A stretch of DNA of 54,714 bases, taken from Sedimentisphaerales bacterium. Lineage in GTDB: Bacteria > Planctomycetota > Phycisphaerae > Sedimentisphaerales > SM23-30. A program made the position numbers and the translations under genes. The notes under the pieces are model-generated. The model saw only the letters and a list, made by a program, of their open reading frames with translations. It was not told the origin of the DNA and did no database searches. Within the stretch, counting starts at the first letter, position 1. Every line of letters starts with the position of its first letter. Shown one piece after another: positions 41,421-49,635 of the stretch. The DNA lies in the NCBI GenBank assembly GCA_028281535.1, contig JANQJS010000010.1:1-54714 (forward strand), given 5' to 3'.

Positions 41421-42401
41421 ATGCGTGAAATTACCATGCGAGACGCTTTAAGAGAAGCGATCGATGAAGAAATGGCCCGAGACGAAACTGTCTTTCTTAT
41501 GGGCGAAGAAGTTGCAGAATACCACGGTGCCTACAAAGTCAGTCGTGGATTATTAGATAAGTATGGCGCCAAACGCGTCATCGATACCCCAATTACCGAA
41601 AACGGATTTACCGGTGTTGGTATTGGTGCAGCGATGTCAGGCTTACGACCGATCGTTGAATGGATGACCTTTAACTTCGCATTCCAGGCAATTGACCAAG
41701 TCATTAACAACGCTGCCAAGACTCGCTATATGTCGGGCGGACAATTCAAAGTACCTATCGTTTTCCGTGGCCCCAATGGTCCGGCAGAATGGTTAGGTGC
41801 TCAGCACTCACAATCATGTGGTTCGTTCTATGCACACGTTCCTGGACTGAAAGTCGTTGCGCCATCAACGCCCTACGATGCCAAAGGATTGTTAAAAACC
41901 GCTATCCGTGATGATAATCCAGTTATCTTTATGGAAGGTGAGTTGGCTTACGGTAACAAGGGCGAAGTGCCTGAAGAAGAATACACTATCGATTTTGGTA
42001 AAGCCGATATCAAACGCCAGGGTAAAGATGTTACTATCATCACCTATGGCAACTGCATCAAACATGTCTTGCCTGCCCTTACTGAGTTAGAGTCTCGCGG
42101 CATTGATGCGGAATTCATTGACCTTCGCAGCTTGAACCCAATCGACGAACAAACCATTTACGATTCCATCATCAAAACCAACTGCTGTGTGGTTGTAGAT
42201 GAAGCCTGGCCGATTGCCAGCGTAGGATCTTATGTTGCATGGCTCATTAGTAAAAACTGCTTCGATGAACTGGACGCCCAGGTAGAATTGGTTGCCAGCG
42301 AAGAAGTCCCTATGCCCTACAACCACACATTGGAATTGGCCGTTCAACCAACCGTCGAAAAAGTCATCGAAGCGGTTGAAAAAGTGATGTACCTGAATTA
42401 A
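41421..42401 (+). CDS. pdhB: pyruvate dehydrogenase E1 beta subunit
   Basis: 326 aa. Pairs with E1 alpha to bind ThDP. Motifs: MRDALREAIDEEMARDETVF, MGEEVAEYHGAYKVSRGL, IDTPITENGFTGVGIGAAMS, PIVFRGPNGPAEWLGAQHSQ and the C-terminal VELVASEEVPMPYNHTLE. I start at ATG 41421 with TTGGAG 8 bases upstream; TTG 41409 would put the ribosome site inside the gene. 15 bases after pdhA. Confidence 0.95.
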   Translation: MREITMRDALREAIDEEMARDETVFLMGEEVAEYHGAYKVSRGLLDKYGAKRVIDTPITENGFTGVGIGAAMSGLRPIVEWMTFNFAFQAIDQVINNAAKTRYMSGGQFKVPIVFRGPNGPAEWLGAQHSQSCGSFYAHVPGLKVVAPSTPYDAKGLLKTAIRDDNPVIFMEGELAYGNKGEVPEEEYTIDFGKADIKRQGKDVTIITYGNCIKHVLPALTELESRGIDAEFIDLRSLNPIDEQTIYDSIIKTNCCVVVDEAWPIASVGSYVAWLISKNCFDELDAQVELVASEEVPMPYNHTLELAVQPTVEKVIEAVEKVMYLN

Positions 42402-42408
42402 TTAAAAA

Positions 42409-42460
42409 GTAGGTCGGGTTTTACTCGACATTGATACCGGCGGGTAGAACCCGCCCTACC
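42409..42460. repeat. REP-like hairpin inside the pdh operon
   Basis: GTAGGTCGGGTT (42409-42420) pairs with AACCCGCCCTAC (42448-42459) with one mismatch, enclosing a second perfect 7-bp hairpin GGCGGGT-aga-ACCCGCC (42439-42455). It fills the gap between pdhB and pdhC and begins with GTAGGTC like the element at 49499. Confidence 0.65.
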
Positions 42461-42480
42461 TTAAAGGATTGAATAAAAAG

Positions 42481-43764
42481 ATGGCTGAAAAACTTCAGAT
42501 GTTAGCGCTTTCACCCACCATGGAAGAAGGCACAATTGTCAAATGGCTTGTAAAAGAAGGTGACACGATTAGCGGCGGTGATGCACTTTGCGAAGTGGAA
42601 ACCGATAAAGCAGTGATGGAATATGCCAGCCCCGCTGATGGCACCCTTTTGAAAATTGTTGTCGGTGAAGGTGGCGGAGCAAAAATTGGTGACGTCATTG
42701 GCGTTGCTGGCGAACCAGGTGAAGATATTGCAGATCTTCTAGCAGAGGCCTCTGCACCTGCAGCTGCCCCCGCGGCTCCTACCCCCGAAGCTAAACCTGC
42801 GGCCCCTCCTGCCGCACCAGCCCCTGCTCCAACTCCTGCAGCTGCGGCCCCAACGCCTACACCTGCACCTACATCAGTATCAGCTCCTCCTGCACCGGAA
42901 GGTAAGGATGGCAAAATTCGTTCAACCCCAATTGCTCGCCGCATGGCTGAACAACACGATCTGGATCTTCGTCAAATCGAAGGCTCAGGCCCACTGGGAC
43001 GAATCACCAAACGTGATGTCCAAAAAGCGATAGACAATAACACGGCAAGAATAGTAGCAGGACAAGGTTCCGCAGCTCCTGCAGAAACCGTAACCATTCC
43101 AGTTTCCAATGCTCGCCGCGTGATTGCAGAACGCTTGACACAATCAAAATACAACTCGCCTCACTTCTACATGAAAGTGACTGCGATTATGGATGAATTG
43201 ATGAATGCTCGTAAAATGCTAAACCAACGCATGAAATTGAAAGTCTCTTTCAATGCCTTCATCGTTAAACTTGTTGCAATGGCACTGAAGCATCACAAAC
43301 TCATCAACGCCTCCTGGACCGAAGATAAAATCATCCAGCATGGTCGCGTTGATATTGCTCTGGCGGTTGCCTTGGAAGATGGACTTATCACCCCAGTGGT
43401 GCGCAACTGTGCCAACAAAGGTATTCTCGAAATCGACGAAGAACTGCAAGACCTCATTGCACGTGCTCGCGAACGCCGCCTGGATCCTTCTGAATACCAA
43501 AACTCAACCTTTACTATCAGCAACCTAGGGTCTTATGGCATTGAGGAATTTTCAGCAATTATCAATCCGCCAAACTCAGCGATCCTCGCATTGGGAACCA
43601 CCCAACGTACACCGATTGTTGGTGAAAACGATGAAATCAAAATCCATTCAGCGATGCAGATGACCATGTCCTACGACCACCGCGTCATCGACGGCGTCGT
43701 CGGCGCAGCCTTTCTGACCGATCTGAAAGGCATGTTGGAATACCCTGTACAATCTTTATACTAA
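42481..43764 (+). CDS. pdhC: pyruvate dehydrogenase E2, dihydrolipoamide acetyltransferase
   Basis: 427 aa. Residues about 1-80 are the lipoyl domain with the lipoyl Lys in EVETDKAVMEY. An Ala/Pro-rich swinging linker (about 92-140) follows, then the peripheral subunit-binding domain RSTPIARRMAEQHDLDLRQI (about 150-170) with GRITKRDV, and the catalytic domain ending MTMSYDHRVIDGVVGAAFLT with the catalytic DHR-x-x-DG. ATG 42481 gives the canonical start MAEKLQMLALSPTMEEGTI; TTG at 42469 is an alternative. The E3 dihydrolipoamide dehydrogenase is not in the window. Confidence 0.95.
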   Translation: MAEKLQMLALSPTMEEGTIVKWLVKEGDTISGGDALCEVETDKAVMEYASPADGTLLKIVVGEGGGAKIGDVIGVAGEPGEDIADLLAEASAPAAAPAAPTPEAKPAAPPAAPAPAPTPAAAAPTPTPAPTSVSAPPAPEGKDGKIRSTPIARRMAEQHDLDLRQIEGSGPLGRITKRDVQKAIDNNTARIVAGQGSAAPAETVTIPVSNARRVIAERLTQSKYNSPHFYMKVTAIMDELMNARKMLNQRMKLKVSFNAFIVKLVAMALKHHKLINASWTEDKIIQHGRVDIALAVALEDGLITPVVRNCANKGILEIDEELQDLIARARERRLDPSEYQNSTFTISNLGSYGIEEFSAIINPPNSAILALGTTQRTPIVGENDEIKIHSAMQMTMSYDHRVIDGVVGAAFLTDLKGMLEYPVQSLY

Positions 43765-43786
43765 ACTATCAATCCTAAAAAATTCT

Positions 43787-43826
43787 AAGCCATCTTAAAT
43801 AAACAATTTGAGATGGCTTTTTTATT
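43787..43826 (+). terminator. rho-independent terminator of the pdh operon
   Basis: AAGCCATCTTAAAT pairs with ATTTGAGATGGCTT (one mismatch), loop AAACA, followed by TTTTTATTT. Lies 22 bases past the pdhC stop. Confidence 0.9.
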
Positions 43827-43932
43827 TAGAACAACACTTCCCTACGAAATAGAAGAATCTAAGAGCAACACCAAACCTTGCTTGATGCTAATCCTTGAGA
43901 TTTTTTCTGTCCAAGCCAAATCTCTTTTTGCA

Positions 43933-44454
43933 TTAATTTAAAAGATAAGGCTTTTGGACTTGAGGCTGAGGCTTGGGAGAAATAAATTCTTTCGTTGAGA
44001 TATACTTGCAACGCTTTTTTAATTCTTTACTCGCGATTTTAGGATCCAGCATCGTCGCAAAGGTGTCCATTTTATAATTTTTGGCGTCAATGACGTCAAA
44101 CGTCCCTGTTAACTTAATATAATAAATTCGTCCAGGCGTCACCGAAAATTGATAGTCCAGATTGTCTACTCCAGCCTGCTTGGGCCATCGCGTCGAAAAC
44201 TGATGTATCCCCTCAGGTAAAAGAATTTTAGTATATCCTTTTTCTGGTAATTCTAGAACCGATTGCTTATCCACCAGAATTTCAGGGGCAATCATCCTTG
44301 GGTAAGCCTCCAGTCGATAAATATAGACCAATGCATACTGCTTTTGAGGCTTTGAAGACAAACCAAAGGAAGAATTATTTCCCGTGGTGCCTGAGCACCC
44401 ATTAAACAACACCAAAACAACGACTAAAAAGAATTGCTGCAAGATACGAGGCAT
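43933..44454 (-). CDS. lipoprotein with DUF2846-like domain
   Basis: 173 aa from ATG 44454 (the frame extends to a TTG at 44472; CAGG lies 8 bases before the ATG). A lipoprotein signal peptide ends in the lipobox LFNGC. The domain has YALVYIYRLEAYPRMIAPEI, then VDKQSVLELPEKGYTKILLP, then a PGRIYYIKL segment, the pattern of DUF2846 proteins that carry an Ala/Tyr-rich beta sandwich. Function unknown; probably anchored in a membrane facing the periplasm. The C-terminus is Pro/Gln-rich. Confidence 0.8.
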   Translation of the reverse strand: MPRILQQFFLVVVLVLFNGCSGTTGNNSSFGLSSKPQKQYALVYIYRLEAYPRMIAPEILVDKQSVLELPEKGYTKILLPEGIHQFSTRWPKQAGVDNLDYQFSVTPGRIYYIKLTGTFDVIDAKNYKMDTFATMLDPKIASKELKKRCKYISTKEFISPKPQPQVQKPYLLN

Positions 44455-44729
44455 AAGCAACCTGAAAACCAATCAATACTTATATTTCTTATAGACATTA
44501 ATGCACTGACAGGGATATTGGCCTAAAAACAGCATAAGCGTCAGTGTCGTACTGTCAGTATATATTTTTTTTACTGTTTAGCTACGATTTATTTTAGTTC
44601 ATGACAGAAACTTATTGAATTTATACCACCTCCCTAATAAAAATTTGAGAATTCTTACAATTTGACATGATCATTAAATCAGATAAAATATTTGTAAACT
44701 TAATCATGAACCATTTGGGAAGTTTTCAC

Positions 44730-45557
44730 ATGAAACAAAGATTCGTTACTATTCAAATCCTTTGCTTATGCCTTATTTCATCGACCCTCTTGCTCACTGG
44801 GTGCGACACCGTGCCTATCAGTGGCCGGCGGCAACTGAATTATGTACCCGACAGCTATATAAATTCAATGAGCTTTGATTCGTATCGCGAGTTTTTGTCA
44901 AAAAGCAAGGTCAGCACCGACCCAAAAGGTACGGCCATGGTCAAACGCGTCGGTGAGAATATCCAAAAAGCCGTTGAGCGATACTTTGAAATGGAAAACC
45001 AAAGTGAATTGCTTGAAGGATACGAATGGGAATTTAACCTCGTCGATGACCCTGCAGCCAATGCCTGGGCCATGGCAGGTGGAAAAGTTGTGGTCTACAC
45101 GGGTCTTCTAAAGATAGCCAAAACCGATGAACAGCTTGCCGTCGTCGTGGGTCATGAAATTGCTCATGCTGTCGCACGTCATGGCAGCGAACGATTAAGT
45201 CAGCAATTGATCTATACCTTCGGTGGTGTTGCACTCGATAAAGCCCTGGAAGATCAACCCGGAAAAACGAAAGAACTCATCATGACAGCTTATGGCGCTG
45301 GTGGTCAATATGGGGTATTACTACCTTATAGTCGCCTGCACGAAACGGAAGCTGATCATTTAGGTATGATTTTCATGGCACTTGCCGGCTACAATCCTGA
45401 AGCCGCAGTGAGCTTCTGGGAGAATATGTCCGCCAACAACAAAGGCAAAGAGCCGCCGGAATTTCTCAGTACCCACCCTTCTCACTCAACTCGAATTGAG
45501 AAAATCAAAGAATTTATGCCCAAGGCCATGTTCTACTATACTGGAAAGCCCAGATAG
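44730..45557 (+). CDS. M48-family zinc metalloprotease lipoprotein
   Basis: 275 aa from ATG 44730 (GGGAAG lies 7 bases upstream; the longer frame to 44667 lacks a signal peptide at its start). Lipobox LLLTGC, then a peptidase M48 domain with AWAMAGGKVVVYTGLL and the zinc motif VVGHEIAHAVARHGSE, the third ligand Glu in RLHETEADHLGM, and the C-terminal FLSTHPSHSTRIEKI. The protein resembles LoiP/YcaL and BepA-type periplasmic quality-control proteases but lacks TPR repeats. Probably followed by the amidase as a two-gene unit (41-base gap). Confidence 0.93.
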   Translation: MKQRFVTIQILCLCLISSTLLLTGCDTVPISGRRQLNYVPDSYINSMSFDSYREFLSKSKVSTDPKGTAMVKRVGENIQKAVERYFEMENQSELLEGYEWEFNLVDDPAANAWAMAGGKVVVYTGLLKIAKTDEQLAVVVGHEIAHAVARHGSERLSQQLIYTFGGVALDKALEDQPGKTKELIMTAYGAGGQYGVLLPYSRLHETEADHLGMIFMALAGYNPEAAVSFWENMSANNKGKEPPEFLSTHPSHSTRIEKIKEFMPKAMFYYTGKPR

Positions 45558-45598
45558 CCACTGGATGAATCTTCCTGCATGTGCCGATAAATATCTGC

Positions 45599-46306
45599 AT
45601 GAAGATGATAAAGTGTTTATATCTGCTTTTAATACTGATATTCGTTGGCTGTAGCCAATCAAATCAGTATAAACCTCTTCCAACGATCAAGCCCGTCTGG
45701 AATCAGGCCAAACCGCAACCTATGGTTGCTCAATCCTCCACTGCTCCACTCCGATCGATGCAACTCCAGGGAAAAACCTTTGTCGTCGACCCAGGTCATG
45801 GAGGTAAAGATCCCGGAGCCGGTGAATTTGGCTTTTCCAGAATTCCTGAGAAAGTGCTGGTGCTTGATATCGCTAACAAAGTCGCTCAGAAGTTGCAATC
45901 CAAAGGCGCCACTGTTTACATGACTCGCTCTGAGGATATTTTCATTCCGCTGGATGATCGGGCTGCGATGGCAACGCAAACCAATGCAGATGCATTAATC
46001 TCAATTCATGTCGATGCCCATGAGAGTATTTCCATCAGTGGAGCAACTTTTTATATTGCGCGAAATGCATCTAAAACCAGCCAATCAATGGCTCGGAATC
46101 TTCAATCGACCTTTATCGATGCCGGGATTGCGACGCGTGGGATTCGCCGCAAGAACTTTCGGGTATTAGCTGCCCATAGCCGCCCTTCTATCCTCATTGA
46201 ATGCGGCTACATCACTCACCAGAACGAAGCCAGACAACTCAACTCAGCAGAATACCGATCGATTCTCGCCAGCCTCATCAGCCGGGCGATTACGAAATCA
46301 TTTTGA
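45599..46306 (+). CDS. N-acetylmuramoyl-L-alanine amidase (Amidase_3)
   Basis: 235 aa. Cleaves the amide between muramic acid and the peptide in peptidoglycan. A lipoprotein signal peptide ends ILIFVGC. The amidase domain has the zinc motif FVVDPGHGGKDPGAGEFGFS (His), KVLVLDIANKVAQKL with Glu in EFGFSRIPEKV, ISIHVDAHESI with the second His, and the catalytic Glu in ILIECGYITHQNEA. I start at ATG 45599, which begins the lipoprotein signal peptide; no clear ribosome site is visible. Confidence 0.92.
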   Translation: MKMIKCLYLLLILIFVGCSQSNQYKPLPTIKPVWNQAKPQPMVAQSSTAPLRSMQLQGKTFVVDPGHGGKDPGAGEFGFSRIPEKVLVLDIANKVAQKLQSKGATVYMTRSEDIFIPLDDRAAMATQTNADALISIHVDAHESISISGATFYIARNASKTSQSMARNLQSTFIDAGIATRGIRRKNFRVLAAHSRPSILIECGYITHQNEARQLNSAEYRSILASLISRAITKSF

Positions 46307-46395
46307 TAATCTTAACGTTTATCCTATTCTACCATCCCCATCTCAACAAGTTGAGCTGAGGCTGCCACCCCGGATCTACAAGAAGACGTATCCAA

Positions 46396-46510
46396 GTCAT
46401 TTCGATCGGAACGAAGTGAAACGGAGAAATCTATTAACGCTCCTTAATAAAACACGCCTAACCTATTCTAATGTCTTGAGATCTCTCCGCTCGGCTTTGC
46501 CTTCCGCTTT
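46396..46510. repeat. dispersed repeat remnant (GTCATTTCGA..AGAAATCT family)
   Basis: GTCATTTCGATCGGAACGAA and the following CGGAGAAATCT (46396-46432) resemble a widespread bacterial intergenic repeat whose inverted partner, here AGATCTCTCCGCTCGG (46489-46504), follows at a distance. The copy is degenerate. The region 46307-46757 has no gene. Confidence 0.5.
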
Positions 46511-46584
46511 CACATGTTTCGGCGTGATAGGCGGTCGAGTGGACTTGGGAAACTTAGCTCCTTTTACTTGATGATCCCGAAACG

Positions 46585-46606
46585 CATGGGGCACAGCCCC
46601 ACCCTA
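46585..46606. repeat. REP-like hairpin GGGGC-aca-GCCCC
   Basis: CATGGGGCACAGCCCCACCC contains a 5-bp GC-rich stem with a 3-base loop. Its ending, CACCCTAC on the plus strand, reads GTAGGGTG on the other strand, like the GTAGG starts of the elements at 42409 and 49499. Confidence 0.45.
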
Positions 46607-46757
46607 CTCAAGATGGTGATTTGTGGCTTTACGGACGGGTAAATTCAAGGTAGACTCTTTGCAGGACCGATAAGTATTACATCGTGTGTCAATCATGCGA
46701 TGTTTTCGGTTTTGGCCGGAATAGAATGGATTTTAACTGGCAGGATAGCAAACACTT

Positions 46758-48230
46758 ATGAAAAAACGACGCTTCATACCCCGATTTGACGTCAAAGGCC
46801 CCAACGTCGTGAAAGGCATCCAACTCGAAGGACTCCGAGTGGTTGGCAAACCGGCCGAATTTGCCCGTAAATACTACGAGCAAGGCGCTGACGAAATCAT
46901 CTACATCGACATTGTCGCCAGTCTCTACGAACGAAACAATCTCCTGGACGTGATTAAGGAAGCCGCATCACTGGGAATTTGCATTCCGATGACAGTCGGA
47001 GGCGGGATCCGTAAGCTAGAAGATATTACCCAAATCCTTCGTGCTGGTGCGGACAAAGTGGCGATTAATACCGCCGCGACGCGCAATCCTGACTTTATCA
47101 AACAAGCGGTCAAAATGTTTGGCTCGCAATGCATCGTCGGATCAATCCATGCCAAAAAACAACCTGAAGGCAACTGGGAAGCGTATGTGGATAATGGGCG
47201 GGAAGTGACCGGACTGAATGTCATCGAATGGGCACAACAACTTGCCGAGCTGGGCGTCGGCGAATTGCTTGTCACAAGCGTTGACAAAGACGGCACAAAA
47301 AAAGGATTCGATACCGAACTCATTGCAAAAATTACTAAACTGGTATCTATTCCTGTCATTGCATGCGGCGGCGCTAAGACGCCACAGGATGTCGCTGATT
47401 GTTTTACCCAAACAAACTGTGACGCGATCAGTTTTGCAACCATGTTGCATTACGATACGACTACGATTCAGGAAGTGAAAGAAACCTGCGCGAATCAAAA
47501 CATTCTGGTTCGTCAAACCAAAGCTCCCAAGGAGATTATCGTAGAAGAACAACACAAAATTGACTTTTCTGTGATTGATTATGGCCTTGGGAACCTGCGA
47601 AGTGTTTTTAATGCATTTGAAAGCCTTGGTCATAATGTAAAAGCCATTAGCCAACCCAATGAAATTCTAGAATCTGAATTTCTCATCTTACCTGGTGTTG
47701 GTGCTTTTGGCGATGGCATGAAAGGCCTCAATGACCGTGGACTAATTGATCCTATTCGCGAATTTACCGATGCAGGCAACCCTATTCTAGGCATTTGCCT
47801 TGGTATGCAGCTACTCATGAGCGAAAGCGAAGAATTTGGATCACACAAAGGACTTAATTTAATTGAAGGTCGTGTAATTTCATTTGATTCCCAAGACGTC
47901 GTTAATGAAGACAATTATCTGGTACCGCATGTCGGCTGGAATAATCTTGTGATTCCTGATGGTCATTTATGGAACAACAGCTTACTAGAAGATATTCCAG
48001 AACATTCAGATGCTTATTTTGTCCATTCATTTAAAGTGATCCCCGACGACCCTCAATGGTCGCTGGCCAATGCAATCTATGGCAAACAGATCTTCTGCGC
48101 CGCAATAAAAAAGAACAACATTCTGGGCACGCAATTTCATCCTGAAAAAAGCGGATGCCTGGGCATGCAAATGATAGAAAAACTATGCCAACTTCATATA
48201 AAGGAAAATGACTATGTCTCAACCACTTGA
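46758..48230 (+). CDS. HisF-HisH fusion protein, likely ammonia donor for sugar amidotransfer
   Basis: 490 aa. Residues 1-256 are a HisF-type TIM barrel (RFDVKGPNVVKGIQLEGL, IDIVASLYERNN, TVGGGIRKLEDI, DKVAINTAA, DGTKKGFDTELI, ACGGAKTPQDV). Residues about 268-485 are a HisH-type class I glutaminase with nucleophile C347 in GICLGMQLL and H461/E463 in FHPEK. The order is HisF then HisH, the reverse of the yeast HIS7 fusion. Of the two HisF catalytic aspartates, D11 is kept but the second (Asp130 in the Thermotoga enzyme) is H131, in SIHAKK, so cyclase activity in histidine synthesis is unlikely. The next gene overlaps it and encodes an N-acetyl sugar amidotransferase, the known client of HisH2/HisF2 pairs, so the fusion probably supplies ammonia to it. 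Confidence 0.9.
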   Translation: MKKRRFIPRFDVKGPNVVKGIQLEGLRVVGKPAEFARKYYEQGADEIIYIDIVASLYERNNLLDVIKEAASLGICIPMTVGGGIRKLEDITQILRAGADKVAINTAATRNPDFIKQAVKMFGSQCIVGSIHAKKQPEGNWEAYVDNGREVTGLNVIEWAQQLAELGVGELLVTSVDKDGTKKGFDTELIAKITKLVSIPVIACGGAKTPQDVADCFTQTNCDAISFATMLHYDTTTIQEVKETCANQNILVRQTKAPKEIIVEEQHKIDFSVIDYGLGNLRSVFNAFESLGHNVKAISQPNEILESEFLILPGVGAFGDGMKGLNDRGLIDPIREFTDAGNPILGICLGMQLLMSESEEFGSHKGLNLIEGRVISFDSQDVVNEDNYLVPHVGWNNLVIPDGHLWNNSLLEDIPEHSDAYFVHSFKVIPDDPQWSLANAIYGKQIFCAAIKKNNILGTQFHPEKSGCLGMQMIEKLCQLHIKENDYVSTT

Positions 48231-49473
48231 AGCGTATTACGGATTGCCTAGCGAAGTAAAATTCTGCAAAAAGTGCGTAATGTCCAATCAACGCCCCAGT
48301 TCAAAATCAGAATTTAATCATGGCAAAGAAACCAAAACAGTTGCCATCAACTTTGATGAAAATGGTGTTTGTGATGCTTGCCGCTATCATGAAGTAAAAG
48401 CTCAAACAATTGACTGGTCTCAGCGAGCTAAAGAATTGGAACAACTTTGTGACAAATACCGTCGTAATGATGGTTACTACGACTGTGTCGTTCCAGGAAG
48501 CGGCGGTAAAGACAGCATCATGGCTGCTCATATCCTGAAATATCAATATGGCATGCACCCACTAACGGTGACATGGGCTCCGCACATGTATACCGATGTA
48601 GGAAAACGTAACCATCAAAAATGGGTCGATTCTGGTTTTGACAACATCCTATTTTCACCCAATGGAAAAGTGCATCAGCTACTAACGCGTTTGGCATTTA
48701 AAAACCTACTGCACCCTTTCCAGACATTCATTCTGGGACAAAAAAATATTGGTGCAAAATTTGCCGCACTCTACAATATCCCACTCGTTTTTTACGGTGA
48801 ATCAGAAGCAGAATATGGCAATCCAATTGCAACAACTGTTTCTTCATTACGTGAAGCCAAATATCATGTGGGTGACAATTATGAAAAAATGATTCTGGGC
48901 GGCGTCTCTGTCAAAGAACTGATTGAAAAACATGCTGTACAACTTAACGAACTCAAACCTTACCTACCGATGGACCCGGATGAATTTGAACAAAAGCAAA
49001 TCCAGGTTCATTACACAGGCTATTATGTTAAATGGGACCCACAAGAAGCCTATTACTTTGCTGTCGACAATAGCGGATTTGAAGCCAACGAACAACGTAC
49101 TGAAGGAACCTATTCGAAATATAATAGTATTGATGACAAAGCAGACCCTTTCCACTACTACACGACTCGCATTAAATTTGGTATTGGCAGAGCGACCTAT
49201 GATGCTTCTCAAGAAATTCGCAATGAAAAAATCACACGCGAAGAAGGCGTGGCATTAGTCAAGAAATTCGATCATGAATTTCCAAAAAAGTATTTTCCTG
49301 ATTTCCTTGAATACATCAATATGTCTGAAGATGAATTCTTTGAAACGGTTGACAAAGCACGTTCACCTCACTTGTGGGTAAAAGAAGGCAGTGAGTGGAA
49401 ACTTCGTCATACGGTCTACGAGGCTCAGCAGGCTGAAGTGGAAAGTATGAATAAGACAAAAGAAACGGTGTAA
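48214..49473 (+). CDS. N-acetyl sugar amidotransferase (WbpG/PseA type)
   Basis: 419 aa. Enzymes of this family convert the acetamido group of a nucleotide-activated or lipid-linked sugar to an acetamidino group, using ammonia from a HisH/HisF-like pair. Motifs: Cys pairs FCKKCVMSNQRPS and CDACRYHE (probable zinc site), and the ATP-pyrophosphatase P-loop DCVVPGSGGKDSIMAA. The family segment ESEAEYGNP and GRATYDASQEIRN are also seen. ATG 48214 has AAGGAA 8 bases upstream, within the last codons of the HisF-HisH gene, so translation is coupled. The sugar-synthesis and glycosyltransferase genes expected around it are absent from this window. Confidence 0.92.
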   Translation: MSQPLEAYYGLPSEVKFCKKCVMSNQRPSSKSEFNHGKETKTVAINFDENGVCDACRYHEVKAQTIDWSQRAKELEQLCDKYRRNDGYYDCVVPGSGGKDSIMAAHILKYQYGMHPLTVTWAPHMYTDVGKRNHQKWVDSGFDNILFSPNGKVHQLLTRLAFKNLLHPFQTFILGQKNIGAKFAALYNIPLVFYGESEAEYGNPIATTVSSLREAKYHVGDNYEKMILGGVSVKELIEKHAVQLNELKPYLPMDPDEFEQKQIQVHYTGYYVKWDPQEAYYFAVDNSGFEANEQRTEGTYSKYNSIDDKADPFHYYTTRIKFGIGRATYDASQEIRNEKITREEGVALVKKFDHEFPKKYFPDFLEYINMSEDEFFETVDKARSPHLWVKEGSEWKLRHTVYEAQQAEVESMNKTKETV

Positions 49474-49498
49474 TAGTTAGCTTTATGATTAGATTCAA

Positions 49499-49556
49499 GT
49501 AGGTCAGGCCATGCCTGACAGGTATTAAATTCAATATCAGGCATGGCCTGACCTAC
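49499..49556. repeat. perfect 20-bp inverted repeat
   Basis: GTAGGTCAGGCCATGCCTGA (49499-49518) and its exact complement (49537-49556) are separated by 18 bases. Each arm itself contains the palindrome TCAGGCATGGCCTGA, as in the single copy at 1098-1118. Could fold into a long hairpin or cruciform; looks like a non-autonomous REP/BIME-like element. Confidence 0.75.
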
Positions 49557-49580
49557 CATAAGACTAATTTCAGTAAATAA

Positions 49581-49612
49581 AAAAAGGGCAGGTTTTCAGG
49601 CCTGCCCTTTTC
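49581..49612. terminator. bidirectional terminator
   Basis: A run of A, GGGCAGG (49586-49592), loop TTTTCAGG, CCTGCCC (49601-49607), then TTTTC. It can terminate the sugar-amidotransferase transcript on the plus strand and the giant surface protein transcript on the minus strand. Confidence 0.85.
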
Positions 49613-49635
49613 TATTCTTTATGTAAACCGTGACA

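Noticed and set aside
46758-48230. Imidazole glycerol phosphate synthase for histidine
   Set aside because: The second catalytic Asp is His131, the gene is far from hisDCB, and the next gene is a sugar amidotransferase that uses such pairs.
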